Made by a program: the position numbers and the translations under genes
In this document: in pieces, positions 6,930 through 13,216 of the stretch
Layout of the letters: each line of letters opens with the position of its first letter
Numbering within the stretch: the first letter of the stretch is position 1
Notes under the pieces: model-generated
Told to the model about the DNA's origin: nothing
What the model saw: the letters and a program-made list of their open reading frames with translations, nothing else
Databases searched by the model: none
NCBI GenBank assembly: GCA_002329125.1
Contig: DCXX01000017.1
Coordinates: 1 to 20,782 of the forward strand
Direction of reading: 5' to 3'
Origin: Fidelibacterota bacterium UBA2125
Lineage (GTDB): Bacteria > Fidelibacterota > Marinisomatia > Marinisomatales > S15-B10
DNA: 20,782 bases

Positions 6930-6996
6930 AATGAGACACAGAAAAGACCTAGTGAGCCTCCAGTGATGTGTCATTTCTAAGGAGAGCCAATGACAC
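6930..6996 (+). promoter_or_regulatory. Three-arm inverted repeat at the feoA start, candidate translational switch
   Basis: GTGTCATT (6968-6975) and AATGACAC (6989-6996) form a perfect 8-bp stem whose right arm contains the feoA ATG (6990-6992) and whose 13-nt loop holds the Shine-Dalgarno AAGGAG (6979-6984). A third arm at 6930-6940 (AATGAGACACA) can instead pair with the middle arm TGTGTCATT (6967-6975), with six contiguous pairs, or nine with a two-base bulge, freeing the start codon. Mutually exclusive pairings of this kind are typical of RNA switches. The geometry is seen in the sequence; regulation, for example by iron, is inference. No classical Fur box was recognised. Confidence 0.4.
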
Positions 6997-7211
6997 TTTA
7001 TGAGCTTCCGGACGGGGAAATTGGAGTTGTAAAATCCTTCAGCGGTGAAATGGAATTGCAATCCCGCCTAGTTGAAATGGGTATACTGCCAGGTATTCGT
7101 ATTCGCCGGATCAGAACAGCTCCCATGAACGGCCCCATCGAACTGAAAGTACGAGATTACCACGTATCTCTTCGGCAGGAAGACGCCAAAAACATTATAA
7201 TTGTCCAATGA
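6990..7211 (+). CDS. feoA: Ferrous iron transport protein A
   Basis: FeoA is a small SH3-like cytoplasmic protein that supports FeoB in ferrous iron uptake. This one has 73 residues, the normal size, with the family pattern LPDGEIGVV at the start, then RLVEMGILPGIRI and a final strand ending in IIIVQ. It has a very good Shine-Dalgarno sequence (AAGGAG, 6979-6984), but the start codon lies in an 8-bp stem (see the switch entry). The TGA stop overlaps the feoB ATG (ATGA), so the two are translationally coupled. Confidence 0.94.
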   Translation: MTLYELPDGEIGVVKSFSGEMELQSRLVEMGILPGIRIRRIRTAPMNGPIELKVRDYHVSLRQEDAKNIIIVQ

Positions 7212-9361
7212 ACCCCGGAAAAGTTCAACCAGATAAAAACTGGGCAGCTCTAATAGGCAATCCAAACAGCGGAAAGACAGCTATCTTTAACTTACTGACA
7301 GGGCTGAATCAGAAAGTATCCAATTACCCGGGGGTTACTGTTGAGAAAAAAATCGGTAAAGCCCGCAGTGCCGACGGTCTATCATTTGACCTTTTAGATC
7401 TTCCAGGCACATACAGCCTGACCCCAGAGTCAATAGATGAAAGAATTGTTGCTGAGCAGGTATTAAGGTGGATTCATGGTAACAATGCTCCTAGTGTAAT
7501 TGTATCTGTCGTGGATGCGTCAAATCTGAGCAGAAATCTTTATTTAACGACACAGTTAGCAGATTTAGGCATACCCGTTGTAGTAGCATTAAATATGATG
7601 GATATGGTAAAGGACGAATTGGAAGTAGACTTAGATCACCTAGCAGCGAAATTAGGAGTTGCAGCAATTATACCTATGTCAGCCACAGAAAAATGGGGAC
7701 AGGCGGACCTATTAAAAGCAATAAAAAATTCTTTTAATGCAGAGCCGACAGTAGACGCCCCCCCGTTCTCTTTAAACAAGAATATTGAACAGATACTAGG
7801 ACCACTGGAAACATTCTTAAGAAACGATCTAAAGTATACACACCGCCTAGCAAGGGCTCAGTCACTGCGCCTTGTTGCACGGAAATCAACTTTAGATGTT
7901 TATCAAAACACTTCGTCTAACGAAGGAACCTTTTCTGAACCATTATTGGAATCCCTTCAAGTGCTGCGGGAAGAGGTTGTTGAAAAGCTAGCAGAGAAAG
8001 GAGAAAAACACCGCATAATGGAAGCGACGCTTCGCTATGAATGGCTGGACAGGGTTCTATCAGATGCTCAAATCACGATAGATAAAAAGCTGGAAGAAAC
8101 CAACTTCAGCGAAAAAGTGGATAAAATTTTGACCCACAAATGGGCCGGCCCAGCTATTTTCGTTGTGTTGCTAACATTCATCTTTCAAGCCATTTTCTCA
8201 TGGGCCACAGTTCCAATGGATTGGATTGACAACGGAGTTGGATGGGTGGGGCAGCAAATATTACGGGCTTTACCCACAGGCATGTTTAGAGATCTGATCG
8301 TAGAAGGGGTCGTTGCTGGTGTAGGGGCCATTCTTGTCTTTTTACCGCAGATAATGATACTCATGTTCTTCATGACAGTGTTGGAAGACTTTGGGTATAT
8401 GGCCAGGGTAGCGTTTATGATGGATCGATTTATGACCTCAATTGGGCTTCATGGCCGATCGGTTTTACCTCTCATGAGCGGCTACGCATGTGCTATCCCC
8501 GGGATAATGTCAACCCGAACCATTGACAGCTGGAAAGAACGGCTTATCACCATTTTGGTTCTACCGTTGATGAGCTGTAGTGCCCGCCTGCCGGTATATG
8601 CTCTCATGATAGGCACATTTATTCCAGCCAAGAGACTGTTGGGAGCTATCAATCTCCAAGGTGTCACATTGGTGTGTATGTACTTGTTAGGAACAGCAAC
8701 AGCTTTTGTCTTAGCTAAAGTGTTCAGTTTATTTATCAAGACCCAGGGGAGGTCATCATTTGTTATGGAATTACCGCCCTACAGAACCCCCCTGTGGCGA
8801 TCGGTTTTTAGCCAGGTTTTTCAGAGAGGGAAGCTATTTGTGGTAAATGCTGGAAAAATAATTATGGCGATATCAATTATACTTTGGTTTCTTGCATCTT
8901 TTCCTAAAGGGGATGGACAACCAACCAACGAAAACGCCATTTTACATAGTTATGCCGGAAAGATTGGTCACACCGTAGAACCGATCATAAAACCACTGGG
9001 ATTTGACTGGAAGTTAGGAGTTGGATTGATTACTTCATTTGCAGCCCGGGAAGTGCTGGTCAGCACGATGGCAACCATTTATAATGTACAATCAGATGTG
9101 GACGACATTGTACAATTGAAAAACGCCATGAGAATAGATGTGGATCCAAAAACAGGCCTCCCCCTTTATACACCCCTAGTGGCTTTAGCACTCATGGTAT
9201 TTTTCGTTTATGCAGCACAGTGTATGGCAACGTTTGCCATCGTAAGGAATGAAACCAATTCATGGAAATGGCCCCTGTTCATGATTGTGTATATGAATAT
9301 TTTGGCTTATGTGGGCGCCTTGCTGGTTTTTCAAGGGGGAAGAGCTCTAGGTTTCAGTTAA
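7208..9361 (+). CDS. feoB: Ferrous iron transport protein B
   Basis: FeoB (717 residues) is the GTPase-linked ferrous iron permease of the inner membrane. The N-terminal G domain has G1 GNPNSGKT (17-24), G2 around YPGVTVE, G3 DLPGTYS (64-70) and G4 NMMD; a helical GDI-like region follows to about residue 300. The membrane part starts near residue 310 and contains two Gate-like regions with several hydrophobic helices, including the conserved AREVLVSTMATIYNV stretch near residue 620. Length and motif order are normal and nothing is broken. It follows feoA with a 4-bp overlap. A small membrane protein with CxxC starts 18 bp downstream. Confidence 0.97.
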   Translation: MNPGKVQPDKNWAALIGNPNSGKTAIFNLLTGLNQKVSNYPGVTVEKKIGKARSADGLSFDLLDLPGTYSLTPESIDERIVAEQVLRWIHGNNAPSVIVSVVDASNLSRNLYLTTQLADLGIPVVVALNMMDMVKDELEVDLDHLAAKLGVAAIIPMSATEKWGQADLLKAIKNSFNAEPTVDAPPFSLNKNIEQILGPLETFLRNDLKYTHRLARAQSLRLVARKSTLDVYQNTSSNEGTFSEPLLESLQVLREEVVEKLAEKGEKHRIMEATLRYEWLDRVLSDAQITIDKKLEETNFSEKVDKILTHKWAGPAIFVVLLTFIFQAIFSWATVPMDWIDNGVGWVGQQILRALPTGMFRDLIVEGVVAGVGAILVFLPQIMILMFFMTVLEDFGYMARVAFMMDRFMTSIGLHGRSVLPLMSGYACAIPGIMSTRTIDSWKERLITILVLPLMSCSARLPVYALMIGTFIPAKRLLGAINLQGVTLVCMYLLGTATAFVLAKVFSLFIKTQGRSSFVMELPPYRTPLWRSVFSQVFQRGKLFVVNAGKIIMAISIILWFLASFPKGDGQPTNENAILHSYAGKIGHTVEPIIKPLGFDWKLGVGLITSFAAREVLVSTMATIYNVQSDVDDIVQLKNAMRIDVDPKTGLPLYTPLVALALMVFFVYAAQCMATFAIVRNETNSWKWPLFMIVYMNILAYVGALLVFQGGRALGFS

Positions 9362-9379
9362 AGTCAGCTGATCAAAAGT

Positions 9380-9529
9380 ATGAACGTTCAAACATTATTG
9401 GCTGTGATTGTTCTTTTGGTAGCCCTTGTGTATACAGTAAAGCGTATGCGAAAAAACTGGAAAACCGGGGACGTGGACCAAAGATGCGAAAAGTGTGATA
9501 TTCCTGATATGTTGAACAATCAAAAGTAA
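9380..9529 (+). CDS. Small membrane protein with CxxC, FeoB-associated type
   Basis: A 49-residue protein beginning MNVQTLLAVIVLLVALVYTV, a single membrane helix at residues 4-20, followed by a basic stretch (KRMRKNWK) and a CEKC motif at residues 36-39. Small proteins with one N-terminal helix and a cysteine-bearing tail directly after feoB are known as FeoB-associated Cys-rich membrane proteins and are thought to act in place of FeoC. Most of those have more cysteines than the two here, so the assignment rests on size, topology and position. It starts 18 bp after feoB and is probably in the same operon; its Shine-Dalgarno sequence is weak. Confidence 0.72.
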   Translation: MNVQTLLAVIVLLVALVYTVKRMRKNWKTGDVDQRCEKCDIPDMLNNQK

Positions 9530-9552
9530 TCACCATAATTCTCATATCTGTT

Positions 9553-9744
9553 GATATAACCGTCCCTCGCCCTGCGTTTGCGACTGCGGATTCGGCTTTA
9601 GATAACAACACCCCGCCATTGCGCCGATCGAAAGAACCACTTCATCTGTTGAAGGAAGTAGGATTTAGTCTCGCTTGATGGAAGAGTTCTATAGCGAAAG
9701 AAACTTTACAGGATGTGACGAGAAGGGCGCATCCGTTTTTATAA
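9553..9744 (+). pseudogene. Decayed C-terminal remnant of a carboxylesterase gene
   Basis: Reading 9553-9744 in one frame gives a peptide with SKEPLHLLKEVGFSLA, then a TGA at 9676-9678, then WKSSIAKE, ending at TAA 9742. The intact esterase at 6287-6916 has SKETLHTLKESGFSIT followed by WKEYPISHE, so this is clearly its C-terminal region, including the segment around the catalytic Asp and His. The His position reads Lys, there is no start codon and the N-terminal two thirds are absent. The DNA has diverged well beyond a recent duplication. This fills most of the 310-bp stretch between the small Feo protein (ends 9529) and the acetamidase. A selenocysteine reading of this TGA is not credible because the catalytic core is missing. 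Confidence 0.75.
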
Positions 9745-9774
9745 AGATGGGACGACTTAGCTAGAAATCCTTGA

Positions 9775-9804
9775 TTGCAACCAAGACAATAGTTATTATA
9801 TAAT
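9775..9804 (+). promoter_or_regulatory. Sigma70-like promoter for the acetamidase gene
   Basis: TTGCAA (9775-9780) and a perfect TATAAT (9799-9804) are 18 bp apart, with the start codon of the lipoprotein gene at 9840. This is the best promoter match seen in the window. It starts a new transcription unit after the pseudogene remnant. Confidence 0.6.
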
Positions 9805-9839
9805 ATTAGGAAGCAAAAATCTTATTGAAGGGGAATATA

Positions 9840-11084
9840 ATGAATAGAATGGTAAGACTACTGTACGTGATTATTATCGCCCTGTTACTGATTGGTTGTC
9901 CAAAGCAGCAGACCACTGGAGGGAAAACGATAAAAATTACAGCGACGGGCAATCACTGCGTTGATGACCCGAATTGTCATAATCGATGGCACTGGGCAAT
10001 TCCACCCGTTTCTCATGCAGATCCGGGTGATGTGCTTGTTTATGAAACCAGGGATGCTTTGGACAGCCCGTTCACTGAGGAGTCGACCCCGGCCGATGTA
10101 GCGGGAGCAAATCTGAACGTGGTACATCCATTAACGGGCCCTGTTTATATCAATGGAGCTGAGCGAGGCGACGTCTTGGCGGTGACGCTTATTGATATTG
10201 AGCCTAACCCCTTCGGTTACACGGTGATTGTTCCTGGCTTTGGTTTCTTAAGAGATCTCTATCCGGAGCCACACATTGTACGTTGGAACCTAGACAGGAG
10301 AGCAGCCACCTCAGTAGACATGCCAGGGATACATGTTCCTTTCGCCGGATTTATGGGTACTGTTGGTGTTGCACCTGGATCAGAAGAAGTAGAGAAAATG
10401 TATCAACGAGAAACAGCTTTGGCTGCTGCCGGGGGATTTGTCCTACCGCCGGAACCAATGGACGCGCAACCATCTGATATCTGTGGCCCAGGTGGTCCAC
10501 ACGCTGACCGGTGTTTGAGGACCGTACCACCGAGAGAAAACGGTGGAAACATGGATGCAAAACAGATGCAGGTTGGGACGACCCTTTACCTGCCTGTGTT
10601 CGTAGAAGGAGCACTCCTTTCTATGGGAGATATACATTATGCTCAGGGTGATGGCGAGGTGTCGGGGACTGCCATTGAAATGAGTGCTATCGTTAAAGTT
10701 GAAGTAGAGGTGCTGAAAGGGAAAGGAAAGGACATCACCCAACCACATATTGAAGGCCACGATAATCAATTGAAGAAGATAGCGCCAGGCTCATTCTACG
10801 GAACAGTAGGCTACCCCATTAAGTTGAAAGATAAAGTAACCCCGCAACAGGCCTACCTTGATGGTGAACGTATTGGTGACCTTGAGAATCTGTCAGAAGA
10901 TTTAACTCTTGCAGCCCGGGACGCACTGCTGCAGATGATTGAATATTTGGTGAGAGAAAAAGGCCTAACTCGGGAACAGGCATACATCCTTTGTAGTGCC
11001 GCTGTCGATCTCAGGATCAGCCAGCTTGTTGACGTGCCTAACTTTGGTGTCTTGGCTGTTTTGCCTTTGGAAGTGTTTGAATAG
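9840..11084 (+). CDS. Acetamidase/formamidase-family lipoprotein
   Basis: FmdA/AmdA-family amidohydrolase (414 residues) expected to release ammonia from formamide, acetamide or similar short amides. The ATG at 9840 is chosen over an upstream in-frame TTG at 9825 because GAAGGGG lies just before it and it gives a clean signal peptide: basic MNRMVR, a hydrophobic core, and lipobox LLIGC with Cys20 as the lipidated residue. The enzyme domain starts with HNRWHWAIPPV (47-57) and PGDVLVYETRDAL (62-74); the metal-binding GDIHYAQGDGE is at 263-273, followed by GTAIEM. Most family members studied are cytoplasmic, so the lipoprotein signal places this one in the periplasm or outer envelope. A TAXI-type binding protein follows after 16 bp. 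Confidence 0.9.
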   Translation: MNRMVRLLYVIIIALLLIGCPKQQTTGGKTIKITATGNHCVDDPNCHNRWHWAIPPVSHADPGDVLVYETRDALDSPFTEESTPADVAGANLNVVHPLTGPVYINGAERGDVLAVTLIDIEPNPFGYTVIVPGFGFLRDLYPEPHIVRWNLDRRAATSVDMPGIHVPFAGFMGTVGVAPGSEEVEKMYQRETALAAAGGFVLPPEPMDAQPSDICGPGGPHADRCLRTVPPRENGGNMDAKQMQVGTTLYLPVFVEGALLSMGDIHYAQGDGEVSGTAIEMSAIVKVEVEVLKGKGKDITQPHIEGHDNQLKKIAPGSFYGTVGYPIKLKDKVTPQQAYLDGERIGDLENLSEDLTLAARDALLQMIEYLVREKGLTREQAYILCSAAVDLRISQLVDVPNFGVLAVLPLEVFE

Positions 11085-11100
11085 ATTCTTTGCAAAGAGG

Positions 11101-11757
11101 GTGACGAAGGAAAGATTTCTCTCGCGAAAGATTCTCTTGCGGACCAACAGCTTCTTTTTGATTACCATAATTTCGGTCAGCTCTCTTTTTGCCCACAGCC
11201 CGTATGGCCTCTGGTACAAATGGAGGAAAGATCGATTATTCCTTGTTACCACAGCCTCTGACCCTCAATCTTATCCAATCGGCGTGGAGATTGCGAACGT
11301 TCTTGGGGAAGTGCTTCCAAAAAGTGAGACCATTGCAGTCCGAGCCCCAACAACCCTAGACGCTTTGAAGCTACTATTGAGCCATCAATTCGATGTTGCG
11401 CTTGTCCCGATGGTTGATTTGAAGCTGGCCGTTCGAGGAGAAGGTGAATTTTTGGAAATTGCTCCGTGGCTGAATGGGATAGTGTTTAGTGAACAGAAGC
11501 CTAAAGGCGAGGCAAATCCACTAAGGGTGATTTTAGTTCTTGGTACTTGTGTCCTTATTAGTGAAGAGCATTTCTCAGATCACCGAGCACACATTCTGGC
11601 GGAGACGCTTACGTCGAAACAAGGGACATTGAGTGTAATGTTGAGTGACACACGCATGATCAGACTGCCGATACCGTTGCATGGAGGAACAATAGGTTTT
11701 AATGATGGGCAATCTCTCCCCCAGCTCCCACAGGGTGAAAAAAGTTGGCTACGGTAG
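11101..11757 (+). CDS. TAXI/TRAP-type solute-binding protein, short form
   Basis: Probable periplasmic binding protein. After an N-terminal basic and hydrophobic stretch (RTNSFFLITIISVSSLFA) that looks like a signal peptide, the sequence has the TAXI order: LVTTASDPQSYPIGVEIANV, then LDALKLLLSHQFDVALVPMV, then RGEGEFLEIAPW. It is 218 residues from GTG 11101, against 300 or more for usual TAXI receptors, so the C-terminal lobe is short or diverged. The frame is open upstream into the acetamidase gene, and the start could also be a nearby TTG; GTG 11101 is chosen because it follows GAGG and keeps a full signal peptide. It is likely co-transcribed with the acetamidase and may deliver or sense its substrate, but no TRAP membrane subunits are in the window. 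Confidence 0.65.
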   Translation: MTKERFLSRKILLRTNSFFLITIISVSSLFAHSPYGLWYKWRKDRLFLVTTASDPQSYPIGVEIANVLGEVLPKSETIAVRAPTTLDALKLLLSHQFDVALVPMVDLKLAVRGEGEFLEIAPWLNGIVFSEQKPKGEANPLRVILVLGTCVLISEEHFSDHRAHILAETLTSKQGTLSVMLSDTRMIRLPIPLHGGTIGFNDGQSLPQLPQGEKSWLR

Positions 11758-11827
11758 TTTATTATAGAGGAAAAGAGGGAAATTAAGACTTACACGCGTG
11801 AGCCTAGATATATCGGGATCAAACCTA

Positions 11828-13054
11828 TTATCCCTTGGCTCGCTTAGCTTTAGCTAAAGCTGATTTGGCTTTTCCCCGCAGCATCCTATCCTCAATGCTG
11901 TTGATAAGATCCATGTTGCCCCCAAGTGCGGCCTGAACAGCCTGAGCGATAGCTTCTTCAGGATTATCCGCACTTTTTGGAGGGGTCTTCAGATCCTGTT
12001 TTGGAGAACTGTCGGAGGGAGTTGCTGGCTCAGGAGGACTTTCAGGAATTTCAGGCACCACACCAGACCGCTTTGCTTTCATCACAGCTGATTTAACCTT
12101 TGATCTTAAAATGCGATCTTCAATGTTGGTGATAGGATCTTCATCACCACCAAGAGCGTTGGCGACAAAAGTGTTAATAAGGGTTTCCTCATCCGGCTCT
12201 TTGGCAGAAACTGAAGGAGGTGCGGATGAAATTGGAGGGGCTACACCTCCAGACAAAAATTGATTTACTGCTTCAAGGGCCTCGGGAGTTGTGTCTGGAG
12301 ACACACCAGAACGCTTTGCTTTTATGAGGCCGGACTTCGCTTTGCCTCGAACAGGCTTCTCTGTAATACTGTTTAGAATATCAGCACCATCATCTAAGGC
12401 TTTGGCAATAAGAGCGTTGATGAAATTGTCATCAAAAATAAACTTGGTTGAGGCAGTAGTGGCGACACCACCATCAGCTTCCAATTCAATTTTAGGAAGG
12501 ACCTCACCTAAATTTCTTAAAACTTCTTTCCCACGCCATGAAAACATTGTAGCTGTGAGAAAATTATGAAAACTGTTGCTTGTGGCGGTGTAGTTTACTT
12601 CAACACAGTTTTTATAAGGTGTGAGATTAAAAGTCACGACCTCCCTATTGAATGGGAAAAAACGCATCTCCAAAACCATTTTGCTAGGAGCTTCAAGCCC
12701 GATAAAACGGCAGTTGGTATAGGGTGCTCCCAAGAAGGGTTGAATTTTGAACCAATTGCCAACCTCTATTTTGTACTCCAGCAATGAATGTTTGCGAACC
12801 CAGCGGTCGGCATTTTCATTTGTCACACGTAAGCGGCGCACCCACGGGTACCAAAGTTTGTAGTTTGACAGATTTGTAAGCGCTTTCCATATAACCTCAG
12901 GAGGGACAGTAAAATCTCTGGTGGCTGTGACAATGGTTCTCTTTGGAAAATATTCGGTGGAAAAGTCTAGATCTAGATTTTGATCAGATCCAGTGCTCCA
13001 CACAAAATAGCAGATAATAAACAACAGAGCGATGGTTGCCCCGCCTAGAACCAT
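11828..13054 (-). CDS. Membrane-anchored SRPBCC-like protein with three 41-residue repeats
   Basis: A 408-residue protein of unknown function. Residues 4-18 are a membrane helix. Residues about 40-190 look like an SRPBCC/polyketide-cyclase fold, with TATRDFTVPPEVIWKALTNL near the start as in that family, a lipid- or ligand-binding superfamily. The C-terminal half has three gap-free 41-residue repeats at 211-251, 292-332 and 368-408, joined by Pro/Ser-rich linkers of about 35-40 residues. Each repeat has a helix, an acidic middle (IxNSIEDR type) and a very basic end (KAKRSG). The repeats may bind RNA, DNA or acidic lipid heads, which is a guess. The ATG lacks a Shine-Dalgarno sequence and a basic n-region, and a better N-terminus lies one frame off upstream, so the start is uncertain. 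It is transcribed divergently from the symporter. Confidence 0.75.
   Translation of the reverse strand: MVLGGATIALLFIICYFVWSTGSDQNLDLDFSTEYFPKRTIVTATRDFTVPPEVIWKALTNLSNYKLWYPWVRRLRVTNENADRWVRKHSLLEYKIEVGNWFKIQPFLGAPYTNCRFIGLEAPSKMVLEMRFFPFNREVVTFNLTPYKNCVEVNYTATSNSFHNFLTATMFSWRGKEVLRNLGEVLPKIELEADGGVATTASTKFIFDDNFINALIAKALDDGADILNSITEKPVRGKAKSGLIKAKRSGVSPDTTPEALEAVNQFLSGGVAPPISSAPPSVSAKEPDEETLINTFVANALGGDEDPITNIEDRILRSKVKSAVMKAKRSGVVPEIPESPPEPATPSDSSPKQDLKTPPKSADNPEEAIAQAVQAALGGNMDLINSIEDRMLRGKAKSALAKAKRAKG
11831..11953 (-). repeat. 41-residue repeat copy 3, at the C-terminus
   Basis: Residues 368-408, forming the very end of the protein, with AVQAALGG, NSIEDRMLRGKAKSAL and KAKRAKG. That the protein stops exactly at the end of a repeat supports the repeat being a real structural unit. 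Confidence 0.8.
12059..12181 (-). repeat. 41-residue repeat copy 2
   Basis: Residues 292-332 of the same protein, starting LINTFVANALGG and ending KSAVMKAKRSGV, with TNIEDRILR in the middle. It aligns with copies 1 and 3 without gaps. Confidence 0.8.
12302..12424 (-). repeat. 41-residue repeat copy 1
   Basis: Residues 211-251 of the SRPBCC-like protein, with key residues FINALIAKAL at the start and VRGKAKSGLIKAKRSGV at the end. It is the most diverged of the three copies in its middle part (NSITEKP where the others have IEDR). Confidence 0.75.
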
Positions 13055-13157
13055 TGTATTTTCCGGTGCTGATTTTTCACCATATTATCCTCAACAAGGA
13101 GAGGAAATCTAACATTCATCACATCCTTTCTGGAACCAAATTGTGCTTAAGAATCTC

Positions 13158-13186
13158 TTGGTTCTTTTGGGGGCGACGAGTAGAAT
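13158..13186 (+). promoter_or_regulatory. Possible promoter for the symporter gene
   Basis: TTGGTT (13158-13163) and TAGAAT (13181-13186) are 17 bp apart, 30 bp before the symporter ATG. The -10 matches five of six consensus bases; the -35 matches three. A modest candidate only. Confidence 0.35.
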
Positions 13187-13216
13187 CATTTTCAATTCGT
13201 CGGGGAATAATTTAAT

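Noticed and set aside
9676..9678. Second selenocysteine codon in the esterase-like remnant
   Set aside because: No start codon, no N-terminal two thirds, catalytic His replaced, and no cysteine expected at this site; it is a decayed fragment.
10443..10769. 108-codon open frame on the minus strand inside the acetamidase gene
   Set aside because: Antisense shadow of a well-supported gene; its composition does not look like a protein family.
11795..11835. GGGAT/ATCCC inverted repeat between the convergent TAXI and SRPBCC-like genes as a terminator
   Set aside because: The stem has only five pairs, the loop is long and there is no T run.
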